DNA from: JBEBSD01 sp040394475
Lineage (GTDB): Bacteria > Bacteroidota > Bacteroidia > Cytophagales > Spirosomataceae
Direction of reading: 5' to 3'
NCBI GenBank assembly: GCA_040394475.1
Contig: JBEBSD010000103.1
Span: 1-19,043 of the forward strand
Length of the DNA: 19,043 nt
The notes under the pieces are model-generated. The model searched no databases. It was not told where the DNA came from and worked only from the letters and a program-made list of their open reading frames with translations. Position numbers and translations under genes: made by a program. Positions within the stretch are counted from its first letter, which is position 1; each line of letters begins with the position of its first letter. Positions 1 through 7,767 of this stretch are shown here, one piece after another.

Positions 1-101
1 TAGCTGAAAGCTGTGGGCTCAGCTCCTGGGTTCGACTCCGCTCACCCATCGTATTTTGTCCGATTACTGACTGCCGACTGCTGAAAACTGATAGCCGCCC
101 G

Positions 102-1682
102 TTACCCCTTCACATTATCCTGGTTGTAATGCAGCCCCACGTTTTCACGACGGGCCATTGCCATTTTAATCACTAGGTACGATACATTAATCATATTCCG
201 CAGTTCGCATATAGGGACCGAAACCTTCGATTCTTTGAAGAGTTGTTCATGCTCACGGTAAATCAGTTCTACCCGGTCGTAAGCTCGTTTTAAACGACGA
301 TAGGTACGGACAATCCCGACGTAGTTCGACATAACACTGTTAAGCTCACGGGTCATTTCGGTTACCAGTACGCGCTCTTCCGGATGGGTGGTGCCGGAGT
401 CGTCCCAGTCCGGAATGGTGTCCGGGAGCACCAGTTGGTTGTACGTGGTCACAGTGGACTGGAAGGCGCGGTGGCCGAAGACTACTGCTTCCAGGAGTGA
501 GTTGGATGCCAGGCGGTTAGCGCCGTGCAAGCCGGTGCTGGCGCATTCTCCTACGGCATACAGCTGATGGATATTGGTTTGTCCCCACTCGTTCACGCGT
601 ACCCCTCCGCACATAAAATGCTGTGCCGGAACGACGGGGATCATCTCCTGCCGCACATCGATGCCGTTGTCCCGGCAGAAGCGGGTGATCGTAGGGAAAT
701 GATCGAGGAATTTGTCGTAGTCCAGGTGCCGGACATCGAGATATACATGATCTACCCCCTTTTTCTTCATTTCGGAGTCGATCGCCCGGGCGGTAATATC
801 ACGGGGAGCGAGTGACAGCCTGGGATCATAGCGCTCCATAAAGGTACTGCCATCAGCATGTTTCAGGATTCCTCCAAAGCCTCTTACTGCCTCAGAAATG
901 AGGAACGACGGCTTCGGGCCGGGCAGGTAAAAGCTGGTCGGGTGAAACTGAATAAACTCCATATTATCACAGATCCCTTTGGCCCGGTAGGCCATGGCGA
1001 TGCCATCGCCGGTGGCGACAGAAGGGTTGGTGGTATTCTGATAGCAGTTACCGATTCCGCCGGTAGCGAGCATTGTGGTCTTCGCCAGGAATTTTTCGAC
1101 CCGGGCGGTTTCCCGGTTGAGAACATAGGCGCCGTAACACTGGATATCGCTTCGATACCGGTAAACTGTCTCGCCCAAATGATGCTGGGTAATGAGCTCT
1201 ACGGCGTAGTAATGGGTGAAGAGCCGGATAGAGGGATGTCGTTTGACTTCTTCCAGCAACGCCCGTTCAATTTCGGCGCCGGTAATATCTTTAAAATGCA
1301 GGATACGGTTATCCGAATGGCCTCCTTCCTTGGCCAGGTCATAGTCCCCATCCGGTTCCTTATCAAAACGGGTACCGTAATCGATCAGTTCACGGATGCG
1401 GTCGGGCGCCTCTTTTACAACAATCTCTACAATTTTCCGATCATTGATCCCGTCTCCGGCATCAATCGTATCGGCGATATGTTTTTCAAAAGAGTCGGAT
1501 TCGGACCAGACCGCCGCGATCCCTCCCTGCGCATACTTGGTGTTGGTTTCGTCGGCCTGCACTTTGGTGATGATTGCAATGGAGACAGGCTGTTTCTTCC
1601 TTTCGAAATACCGGGCAAGTTTTGTCGCATAGCTCAGTCCGGCTATTCCGGAGCCAATAATCAGAAAATCAAATCTGGACAT
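102..1682 (-). CDS. nadB: L-aspartate oxidase
   Basis: This 526-residue flavoprotein oxidises L-aspartate to iminoaspartate, the first step of de novo NAD synthesis; NadA then makes quinolinate. The N-terminus has the FAD-binding Rossmann motif IIGSGIAG (residues 8-15), followed by AQGGIAA (51-57), GGHSDNRILH (120-129), ATGGIGNCY (206-214) and TTNPSVATGDG (217-227). The substrate-binding and catalytic positions known from E. coli NadB (His244, Arg290, His351) have clear counterparts at His247 (FIQFHPT), Arg294 (APRDITARA) and His355 (HFMCGGV). These motifs and the NadB-typical length separate it from succinate dehydrogenase flavoproteins, which share the fold. The start is the ATG at 1682, immediately before the Rossmann strand. 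It has a Bacteroidota -7 box upstream at 1727-1734. No nadA or nadC is visible, and no terminator is visible in the 101 bases after the stop. Confidence 0.97.
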   Translation of the reverse strand: MSRFDFLIIGSGIAGLSYATKLARYFERKKQPVSIAIITKVQADETNTKYAQGGIAAVWSESDSFEKHIADTIDAGDGINDRKIVEIVVKEAPDRIRELIDYGTRFDKEPDGDYDLAKEGGHSDNRILHFKDITGAEIERALLEEVKRHPSIRLFTHYYAVELITQHHLGETVYRYRSDIQCYGAYVLNRETARVEKFLAKTTMLATGGIGNCYQNTTNPSVATGDGIAMAYRAKGICDNMEFIQFHPTSFYLPGPKPSFLISEAVRGFGGILKHADGSTFMERYDPRLSLAPRDITARAIDSEMKKKGVDHVYLDVRHLDYDKFLDHFPTITRFCRDNGIDVRQEMIPVVPAQHFMCGGVRVNEWGQTNIHQLYAVGECASTGLHGANRLASNSLLEAVVFGHRAFQSTVTTYNQLVLPDTIPDWDDSGTTHPEERVLVTEMTRELNSVMSNYVGIVRTYRRLKRAYDRVELIYREHEQLFKESKVSVPICELRNMINVSYLVIKMAMARRENVGLHYNQDNVKG

Positions 1683-1726
1683 GAATGGAAAGAAGGTAGT
1701 AGAGAATGCCGGTTCAGATAAAAAAA

Positions 1727-1734
1727 CAAATATA
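1727..1734 (-). promoter_or_regulatory. Putative -7 promoter element for nadB
   Basis: The minus strand reads TATATTTG, an exact match to the Bacteroidota -7 consensus TAnnTTTG. It lies about 45 bases upstream of the nadB ATG, which would give a leader of roughly 38 bases. No convincing -33 TTTG box sits at the usual spacing, because that stretch is occupied by the terminator of the upstream gene. AT-rich sequence makes chance matches fairly likely. Confidence 0.4.
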
Positions 1735-1775
1735 TCAAAAAGCCTCTTTTGTTAGTAGAAAAAGAGGCTTTTTGA
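1735..1775 (-). terminator. Intrinsic terminator of the propeller-cupredoxin gene
   Basis: A perfect 16-bp inverted repeat (1735-1750 with 1760-1775) surrounds a 9-base loop. The stem has a GCCTC/GAGGC core flanked by A/T runs, so either strand ends in a run of T. It begins three bases after the stop codon at 1779-1781 of the minus-strand propeller gene, so terminating that gene is the obvious role. It also insulates nadB, whose -7 box abuts the distal arm. Confidence 0.85.
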
Positions 1776-1778
1776 TTG

Positions 1779-3875
1779 CTAAGGAACGACATTCAACGTA
1801 CCCTGCATCGAAAAATAATGTCCGGGATACGTGCAGACATAGGTGTACTTGCCCGGTTCCGCCGGCGCTCTAAAATAGATGGTATCTGCTCCCCCGGGTT
1901 GTATCAGCTGTGTGTGGTACAAGACACTCGGAAGGTCAGGAACATACCCCAGTTCATTCCCTTTCAAGCCAAGTTTAATGGCTGCATCTCCTACTGCATT
2001 GGCCGATCCGCTGGTCACGATCAGCAGGTTATGCGGCATATCATCCGTATTGGTCATCGTGAGCTTAATCCGGCTGCCGGCTTTTACGGTGAGTTCTTTC
2101 TTGTCAAACTTCAGGCCGGGTTCGGTTCCGATGATAAAACTCTGATCGGGGCCGCTGGTCCAGTCGCCGGGTTGGGCAGTTGTTCTTTTCGCAAGTGTTC
2201 CGGCAGCCGGTGATGCGGCAACCGGTGTTCCGGCCGGCACGACGTGACCCGCATGCGCTGCTGCGGGGGTCGCTTTTACGGCCTTATAGCCGGTTAACTT
2301 CTGTCCGTCCGGAATGGCATTCAGGGTGTAATAGGCCGTTGCGTGCAGCAGGGGCGTCCCATCGGTATTGGTTACCCCGGGGACCTTGATTTCATGGATA
2401 TACTTTTCCCGAAGGCCCGTTACCAGCAGGCGGACCTTGCGGCCGTCTGCTGAAAGTTTGATACCTGTGATGGCGCAGTTCTTGTCGTCCACGACCGGGC
2501 TGCCGTAAACCGGATGGTATTTATAGATAAAGCCGGTGATATCATACGAGTTGACATCCTCAGCGGTTTCTCTGGCTACCGGTTGGGTGAATTCCAGCTC
2601 AAAGCCATCGGGTTGTGCGGTCACTTTCTGAATTTCAAAAGGTGTTTTTCCTGTAAAGACTACCCGCTGCAGGCCATAAGCATCCGGACCCGTGGACCCC
2701 CATCCGCGATTGGTCTGTCCTACGTACAGGGAACCGTCATTTCCCCAGCTCATCCGCAGTACCCCGGAGCGAAATCCCTCCCGGAAGAGGACGGCGCCTC
2801 CTTGATACTGTCCCTTTACTTTTTCAAGAAATACCCGGGCTATTTTACTTTGTCCCTGGTCGCCGATCAGGAGCTGCCCGCCAAAGGGGCCGAATCGCTG
2901 ATTGTCCGGTATGGTAAGAATATCGGAGGTGGAAATTCCCAGGATACCGTGAGGGAGCCATACCGAAGGCGTTTTTATCCCCTTCACCTCTTTGGCCACT
3001 TCAAAGAGGGGCGTCCCTCTTCCCGGCAGGTTTTCAGGCTTTACGTAGGGCCCCCCGACCGGGTTGGAGCGCGGGTCTACCCTGGAATAAATATCGTCTA
3101 CCCGAACCGTCACCGGAGACTCGGGGCGGTCGGCCCACCGCAGGCCGGCGGGGTGGCCGACAAAGTCGCCTTTTGCTACATGTGTGATAAAGCCTGAACC
3201 CATCCAGTCTCCCTGGTTTTCGGCATAAAAAAACTCGCCGTCTACTATGCCGATGCCGCAGGGTGACCGCATGCCGGTGGCGAAAGGTTCCATTTTCCCA
3301 TCGGGCGTAATGCGCATGGCCCAGCCCCTCCAGGGAACACGGCTTTCTCCCAGCCACCATTCCTGATCGCCAAAAGCGACGTTGCCGGTAACAATCATAC
3401 TGCCGTCCGGAAAGAATTTGGGGCCGTAGCTGTACTCATGGTAATGCCCGCTGATGGGCCACGAATAGATGGTCTCGTATTTATCCGCAACACCGTCCAT
3501 ATTCGTGTCGGTTAACCGGGTTAATTCTCCCCGCTGAGCCGTCAGCAGGGCCCCGTCCTGATAGGCCATCCCGAGAATTTCATGCAAGCCGCCGGCAAAT
3601 TTTTTATAATGAGGCCGGCCGTTGTAGTTGCCGTCCGGATTTTCTACTATCCAGACTTCTCCGCGACGTGTGCCGAGCGCCAGGGAACCGTTGGGCAAGG
3701 TGACCATACCGCCTACTTCCATTACAATGCCTTCCGGTACAGGCAGGTTTACGATCGGATAGTAGTCGCTTTCACTGACCGGTAAAGCGGTATTCTGGGC
3801 AAAAGTGCCTGTTATTGAGCCAATTGCCGCCAGGATGGTCAGTAAATGGCTTTTGGGGAATATCTTGTTGAACAT
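1779..3875 (-). CDS. Secreted beta-propeller dehydrogenase-like protein fused to an azurin/auracyanin-type cupredoxin
   Basis: This is a 698-residue exported protein with a signal peptide at 1-27 ending in TGTFAQ. Residues about 40-405 form a beta-propeller of the PQQ-dependent sugar dehydrogenase/sorbosone dehydrogenase type, with repeated strands such as GSLALGTRRGEVWIV and GSLYVGQTNRGWG, plus LPHG near 308-310. Residues 410-520 look like an Ig/fibronectin-like domain, and 530-565 form an Ala/Pro-rich linker. Residues 570-698 are a type 1 copper domain with the full ligand set: His615 in MPHN, then Cys681, His686 and Met690. By family logic the propeller would oxidise a sugar or alcohol and pass electrons to the fused copper site; the substrate and the cofactor are inferred. 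No haem motif is present. It follows the DUF1080-PA14 gene after 47 bases on the same strand, so the two probably share a transcript. The catalytic role could also be lost, leaving a binding protein. Confidence 0.85.
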   Translation of the reverse strand: MFNKIFPKSHLLTILAAIGSITGTFAQNTALPVSESDYYPIVNLPVPEGIVMEVGGMVTLPNGSLALGTRRGEVWIVENPDGNYNGRPHYKKFAGGLHEILGMAYQDGALLTAQRGELTRLTDTNMDGVADKYETIYSWPISGHYHEYSYGPKFFPDGSMIVTGNVAFGDQEWWLGESRVPWRGWAMRITPDGKMEPFATGMRSPCGIGIVDGEFFYAENQGDWMGSGFITHVAKGDFVGHPAGLRWADRPESPVTVRVDDIYSRVDPRSNPVGGPYVKPENLPGRGTPLFEVAKEVKGIKTPSVWLPHGILGISTSDILTIPDNQRFGPFGGQLLIGDQGQSKIARVFLEKVKGQYQGGAVLFREGFRSGVLRMSWGNDGSLYVGQTNRGWGSTGPDAYGLQRVVFTGKTPFEIQKVTAQPDGFELEFTQPVARETAEDVNSYDITGFIYKYHPVYGSPVVDDKNCAITGIKLSADGRKVRLLVTGLREKYIHEIKVPGVTNTDGTPLLHATAYYTLNAIPDGQKLTGYKAVKATPAAAHAGHVVPAGTPVAASPAAGTLAKRTTAQPGDWTSGPDQSFIIGTEPGLKFDKKELTVKAGSRIKLTMTNTDDMPHNLLIVTSGSANAVGDAAIKLGLKGNELGYVPDLPSVLYHTQLIQPGGADTIYFRAPAEPGKYTYVCTYPGHYFSMQGTLNVVP

Positions 3876-3922
3876 GGGAAAATGAGTCTTATAATTCGGT
3901 GAATCTAACGGAGGAAAAACTG

Positions 3923-5716
3923 CTACCAGATAAGTGCATAGGAAAGCGAACCGCTGGTTTGTATGGAGAGCGTCTGGCTTCCGTCCTTTTCTGCAACTAC
4001 GGGACTGCCTCCCTGGGTTACCTGGATATAATAGGCCCCATCGATCAGAAAGGTATTGTCAGGCAGTGTCTCAATACGTTTGCCTTTTGCCAGGTCAAAA
4101 GAGAAGGAAGTGCCCGCCCGGACTGTTTTCAGGGTCCGGACCAGGTATTTTTGCTCATCATCCGGTACAATACGGTCTTCAAACCCGGTAGCATTGTACT
4201 CGTACAAAAAGGCCGGATGATTCCCGGGATCCACCTGGTAACCTTTGAAAAGGTACTGCCCGGCCGGCGCGCCCGCTACTGTTGTGATTTGAGGAGCGAC
4301 AGCGAGGTCTACAGGACTGCCAAGCGGAACGCTGGTACCATTGCCCCGGTCGTTCCACATCGGGGTTACGTTCAGAAAGTCTCCACGCCAGGTACGGATG
4401 AGGGCGCCGTTGGCAAGATTGAGGGAATAATTGATTCCGGACGGATCGCCGACAGATACGCCATAGGGGAGGCGTTGCCCGTTGAAGTCGATAAAACTCC
4501 TGTGAATAAGTGCTTCCCGTGCGGGTTCGAGGTAAATAGGATTACTGCTGCCGGAGGGTCGTACCGAGCCGGGCTCATGCAATGCAACCGTCCGGATTCC
4601 GGGCCCTTCCACCAGGAGCCCCAAGGAAGGACGGTCTCCTTCGTTTACTTTGGAATAACTGTATTCAAAGGAAAGCTCTCCGGCCGGAAGCTCAACTTCA
4701 CGGCTGTTGTTTGACCAGGAGAAAGGAAAAACGGTCTGGTTATTAACAGTTAATTGTCCGTAGCCGCCGCTGTAGATACCCCTGAAACGATACTTTCCGG
4801 GAGCAGGAATGGTGATTTTCCCGGTATAACGAATCACATAATTGTTGCTGAAGTTACTGACGGAATGATCGATAAGGGTTGCATCGCCTTTCTTCACCGG
4901 TTTCAGGCTCGCCAACTCCTCAGGTTTTACGACGCGGCCGTCGTGAATTTCATAGGTAAGTTGCCGAAAGGCGGGTTTGGGATTGTCAAACGTATGGATC
5001 TTCAGGTTCCGGAAAGCCACCGGGCCATGATCGCCCTGAAACCGGAGCGGGCCGCGCGCCACTTCATCGTTGTTCATTCCTCCTCGTGTCGGACCCGTCA
5101 GCTCGACGTTTTCATGGATGGTCAGGCCGTTCAGCTGAACCCGGATAATGCGTGCGTTTTCGGTTTTCTTGCCGCCTGCATCGAAGCGGGGGGCCTGAAA
5201 AGAGATTCGCAGCTGCTGCCATAATCCGGGTGCGCGACTGGCGTTAAGCCGGGGAGCATACCCTTCGTATCCCTTGGCGCCATCAGGCCGGCTTTCCTCC
5301 CAACGTTCATAAATCCCTCCGCAATCTCCGGCGCCTGCAGAAGCTTTGCCCCAGCTGTCGAGCAGCTGGATTTCATAGCGGCCCTGAAGGTAAATACCGG
5401 AATTGGATCCTTTTGCCATCAGGAACTCCAGCTCAATGTCGGCATCCCCGTGTTCTGCAAGGGTGTAAATATCTTTTGCAAGCTTGGGGTCTAGCGGCTG
5501 ATTGGCAAGAATACCAGTGCCCGGCTGTAAACGCAGCTGCTCTTTTACCCTGAAATCAGCCGTGACATTCCCGACAATCTGCCAGTTGCTAGTAGGGCTT
5601 TTGAATGCCTGGAGATTGTCCAGGGCAATGTTTTGGGCCAAAGAGGCACCGCCCGACAGGAATACGAACCCGATAAGGGGTAAGATTCTACCAATCATAA
5701 CGGGTTTTTTATACAT
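3923..5716 (-). CDS. Secreted DUF1080 (3-keto-glycoside hydrolase-like) protein with PA14-like and C-terminal domains
   Basis: This is a 597-residue exported protein whose signal peptide ends near residue 28 (ASLAQ). Residues 40-242 form a DUF1080 concanavalin-like domain, recognised by NSGIYLQGRYEIQLLDS (105-121), GDCGGIYERW, the LWQQLRISFQAPRF segment (165-178) and the closing GPVAFRNLKIH. Family members act on 3-keto-glycosides or are listed as GH16-like. Residues 255-375 resemble a PA14 carbohydrate-binding domain (GKYRFRGIYSGGYGQLTVNN). Residues 395-597 form a further domain I cannot name, with the motifs GALIRTWRGDF, MWNDRGNG and FKGYQVDPGNHPAFLYEY. It is first in a two-gene unit with the propeller-cupredoxin, which suggests that one oxidises a sugar and the other binds or cleaves the product. 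The start at 5716 gives a slightly long signal peptide; Met7 (5698) is an equally acceptable start. Confidence 0.82.
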   Translation of the reverse strand: MYKKPVMIGRILPLIGFVFLSGGASLAQNIALDNLQAFKSPTSNWQIVGNVTADFRVKEQLRLQPGTGILANQPLDPKLAKDIYTLAEHGDADIELEFLMAKGSNSGIYLQGRYEIQLLDSWGKASAGAGDCGGIYERWEESRPDGAKGYEGYAPRLNASRAPGLWQQLRISFQAPRFDAGGKKTENARIIRVQLNGLTIHENVELTGPTRGGMNNDEVARGPLRFQGDHGPVAFRNLKIHTFDNPKPAFRQLTYEIHDGRVVKPEELASLKPVKKGDATLIDHSVSNFSNNYVIRYTGKITIPAPGKYRFRGIYSGGYGQLTVNNQTVFPFSWSNNSREVELPAGELSFEYSYSKVNEGDRPSLGLLVEGPGIRTVALHEPGSVRPSGSSNPIYLEPAREALIHRSFIDFNGQRLPYGVSVGDPSGINYSLNLANGALIRTWRGDFLNVTPMWNDRGNGTSVPLGSPVDLAVAPQITTVAGAPAGQYLFKGYQVDPGNHPAFLYEYNATGFEDRIVPDDEQKYLVRTLKTVRAGTSFSFDLAKGKRIETLPDNTFLIDGAYYIQVTQGGSPVVAEKDGSQTLSIQTSGSLSYALIW

Positions 5717-5779
5717 AGGGATATTCGGTTTGAAAATATAATTTACAGGAAGTGATGTCCTGCTTTTTAACTAAAATGT

Positions 5780-5787
5780 TACTTTTG
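5780..5787 (+). promoter_or_regulatory. Putative -7 promoter element for the 254-residue DUF1080 gene
   Basis: TACTTTTG matches TAnnTTTG exactly and lies about 100 bases upstream of the ATG at 5886. No clear -33 box accompanies it. The 169-base region 5717-5885 separates divergent genes and is AT-rich. On the minus strand a 7-of-8 match, TATATTTT (5733-5740), lies just upstream of the DUF1080-PA14 gene. Both assignments are tentative. Confidence 0.33.
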
Positions 5788-5885
5788 AAATTGGATGCGA
5801 AAGTTAGCTGGCTTTTTTTTATAATAAAAAGCACGCCGTCTAAAAAAATGCATAGTTGTTACATTTTAATTTTCAATAGATTCGT

Positions 5886-6650
5886 ATGAAACGATTAACC
5901 CTTTCTGCCTTTGCCCTGTTGCTTGCCGCCGGTGCCCACGCACAGCTGCAGCCCTCGAAAATGACACCGGAATCAAGCGAGCTCTGGGACCCGGAGCCGC
6001 GCGTCGTAACTCCCGGAAAAATGTCCCCTTCCCTTCTCGGAACTACCGCTCCTTCCGATGCGCTGGTTCTTTTTGACGGAACGGCGACAGGACAGTGGGT
6101 ATCCTCCAAGGATGGCCAGTCGCCCGCTCCGTTTACTGTGGCGGATGGCGCAATGACGGTAACCCCCGGAAAAGGAGATGCACAAACCAAGGAGGTTTTT
6201 GGTGATTTTCAGTTACATATTGAATGGAGAAGTCCGGAAGTAGTGAAGGGCAACGGACAGGGAAGGGGTAACAGCGGTATTTTTCTGCAGGGAGTTTATG
6301 AGCTGCAGGTATTGGATAGTTATAACAACCGGACCTATTCCAACGGACAGGCAGGATCGATCTATAAGCAGACCATGCCATTGGTGAATGCCAGCAAAGG
6401 GCCTGGTGAGTGGCAGGTATATGACGTGTTTTATACGGCTCCGCGGTTTAACAAGGACGGCCACCCAACAACGCCTGCCTATGTTACGGTGATCCATAAC
6501 GGTGTTGTTGTCCAGCACCATACGCAAATCCAGGGGACTACGCCGTTCGTCGGACAGCCTACCAATTCGCCGCATGGGAAAGGGCCTATCAAGCTTCAGG
6601 ATCATGGAGACCTGGTCAGTTTCCGGAATGTCTGGATCCGGGAAATATAA
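5886..6650 (+). CDS. Secreted single-domain DUF1080 protein
   Basis: This 254-residue protein is exported by a clear signal peptide (residues 1-20, ending AGAHAQ). The mature part is almost entirely one DUF1080 domain. It opens with ALVLFDGTATGQWVS (59-73) and GAMTVTPGKGD, continues with FGDFQLHIEWRSP (105-117), GRGNSGIFLQGVYELQVLDS (126-145) and GEWQVYDVFYTAPRF (174-188), and ends with DLVSFRNVWIREI. DUF1080 proteins are known or proposed 3-keto-disaccharide hydrolases. It is a paralogue of the DUF1080 domain in the divergently transcribed neighbour, sharing the NSGI-LQG-YE-Q-LDS core. It lacks the PA14-like and C-terminal extensions, so it is the more typical catalytic form. The ATG at 5886 begins a textbook signal peptide, and a terminator follows at 6701. 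Confidence 0.9.
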   Translation: MKRLTLSAFALLLAAGAHAQLQPSKMTPESSELWDPEPRVVTPGKMSPSLLGTTAPSDALVLFDGTATGQWVSSKDGQSPAPFTVADGAMTVTPGKGDAQTKEVFGDFQLHIEWRSPEVVKGNGQGRGNSGIFLQGVYELQVLDSYNNRTYSNGQAGSIYKQTMPLVNASKGPGEWQVYDVFYTAPRFNKDGHPTTPAYVTVIHNGVVVQHHTQIQGTTPFVGQPTNSPHGKGPIKLQDHGDLVSFRNVWIREI

Positions 6651-6700
6651 CGATAATTGATGATTCCGGTTCTACGGGATCGTAAACACGTGTCGTAATG

Positions 6701-6733
6701 AAAGCGGCTGTCTCTCAAGGCAGTCGCTTTTAT
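6701..6733 (+). terminator. Intrinsic terminator of the DUF1080 gene
   Basis: AAAGCGGCTG (6701-6710) pairs with CAGTCGCTTT (6721-6730) over 10 bp with one G-T pair, around a 10-base loop. It is followed by TTTTATTG on the plus strand. It lies 50 bases after the DUF1080 stop and 32 bases before the 3' end of the convergent HhH gene, so it may stop transcription from both sides. The T-tail is better on the plus strand. Confidence 0.75.
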
Positions 6734-6764
6734 TGTATCCCTGGTAACAGGCGAGGTATTCCGG

Positions 6765-7238
6765 CTATTCCGGCCTTCCGCCGGATAAACGTGCCTGGAG
6801 GGCTTCCAGCTCTTCCCACTGGTCGTCACGGGCGAGGGCTGCCTGCTGCGGCCAGGTAACGGGGCTGTGTATCTGGAACCTGGGACCTGCTTCCTGCAGC
6901 CATTGTGTAAGTGTATGCGCGTCCGTCTGCGCCAGCTGCCGGAATTGATAAACCCCTTTGGTGTGGAGGAGCGCTTCAATTTTAGGGCCGATCCCTTCGA
7001 TCAGCCTAAGGTTGTCAGGGGCGACGGCTGCGGCAGGAGCGCTCAGCGCTTCCCTTTTTGCGGTGCAGTCGCTTAGCGCCGCCTCCCGTTCGGTCAGGAG
7101 CGTACGAAGCCGCTGTATGCGGCTATTGGTCATCCAGCGGCCCAGCCCGTAACCGATGAGCGCTGCCCCCGCAAGCAGTAACACAATCTCACTGACGGCC
7201 GTCAGCGGAGATAAGGGATTGATTTCTAATAAGGTCAT
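6765..7238 (-). CDS. Membrane-anchored helix-hairpin-helix protein, copy A
   Basis: This 157-residue protein has one N-terminal membrane helix (residues about 15-36, SEIVLLLAGAALIGYGLGRW). A short coiled-coil stretch (40-65) and a helix-hairpin-helix-like module follow, with core LRLIEGIGPKIEALL (77-91). The C-terminal signature is TWPQQAALARDDQWEELEAL (128-147). The GIGPK hairpin belongs to the fold used for non-specific nucleic-acid or protein contacts in DUF4332-like proteins; no catalytic residues are seen. It is closely related to the next gene upstream (7279-7737), with the same order of helix, coil, hairpin and TWP motif, so the pair arose by duplication. It is the last gene of a unit led by the OmpA-domain protein. 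Its specific role is unknown. Confidence 0.82.
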   Translation of the reverse strand: MTLLEINPLSPLTAVSEIVLLLAGAALIGYGLGRWMTNSRIQRLRTLLTEREAALSDCTAKREALSAPAAAVAPDNLRLIEGIGPKIEALLHTKGVYQFRQLAQTDAHTLTQWLQEAGPRFQIHSPVTWPQQAALARDDQWEELEALQARLSGGRPE

Positions 7239-7278
7239 AATAGCTGTAAGGATGCGTTGATAGTCATTTACCCGGGCT

Positions 7279-7737
7279 TTATTCTTTTCCGCCGTCCAGT
7301 TGCTGTTGCCATAGTTTCAGCTCTTCCCATTTGCCGTCCCGCGCCATAAGCGCTTGCCGGGGCCAGGTTGTCGCGTCGTGCAGCTGCAGGCCCGCCTGGT
7401 GCAGGATATGTTGCAAGCGGTCCGCAGAGGCAGTGCTCAGCTGGCTGTAGGAAGTAATGCCCGCTTGTTTCAGCAATTTTTCGATTTTCGGCCCTATTCC
7501 CTCTATGATGGTAAGGTCGTCATCAGTTATCGCTGTTGCGGGGGGGACAAGAGCCACCAGGCTCTTCCGGCATTTTTCCAAATCTACCCCTGAACGTGCC
7601 AGCTGGTCTTCCAGCGTATGAATAGTGCGATAGCCGTTCCGGTACCCGATGATATAGCCGATTACCGCCGAAACTCCTACCATCAACAGGTGTTGCCACC
7701 AGGCGTCAAGCAGTCCGTGTGGATTTAATTGAAACAT
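7279..7737 (-). CDS. Membrane-anchored helix-hairpin-helix protein, copy B
   Basis: This 152-residue paralogue of copy A has a membrane helix at about 15-33 (QHLLMVGVSAVIGYIIGYR), a charged coil (38-58), the hairpin core LTIIEGIGPKIEKLL (75-89) and the C-terminal TWPRQALMARDGKWEELKLW (124-143). The conserved C-terminal block after the hairpin appears in both copies and is probably part of the fold. The topology is presumably a single anchor with the hairpin domain on one side of the inner membrane; which side is not determined. It lies 40 bases upstream of copy A and 30 bases downstream of the OmpA gene, all on the same strand, so co-transcription is likely. The function is unknown; a structural role with the envelope protein is inference. 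Confidence 0.82.
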   Translation of the reverse strand: MFQLNPHGLLDAWWQHLLMVGVSAVIGYIIGYRNGYRTIHTLEDQLARSGVDLEKCRKSLVALVPPATAITDDDLTIIEGIGPKIEKLLKQAGITSYSQLSTASADRLQHILHQAGLQLHDATTWPRQALMARDGKWEELKLWQQQLDGGKE

Positions 7738-7767
7738 TGTAATAGCAGATTATTAGGTGATGACGGA

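Noticed and set aside
1..51. tRNA-like 3' end with TGGGTTCGACTCC and CTCACCCA
   Set aside because: The T-loop consensus is present, but the T-stem pairs at only two of five positions. No candidate anticodon loop falls at the right distance with U33, and the 5' half lies outside the window. It could be a decayed or unusual tRNA, but the visible part does not support a call.
858..1721. 287-residue open frame on the plus strand
   Set aside because: It is the antisense shadow of nadB, whose catalytic motifs are all intact on the minus strand.
2514..3197. 227-residue open frame on the plus strand inside the propeller gene
   Set aside because: It lies antisense to a complete domain architecture and shows no recognisable family pattern.
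3899..4714. 271-residue open frame on the plus strand
   Set aside because: It is antisense to the DUF1080-PA14 gene, and its composition looks like reverse-frame translation.
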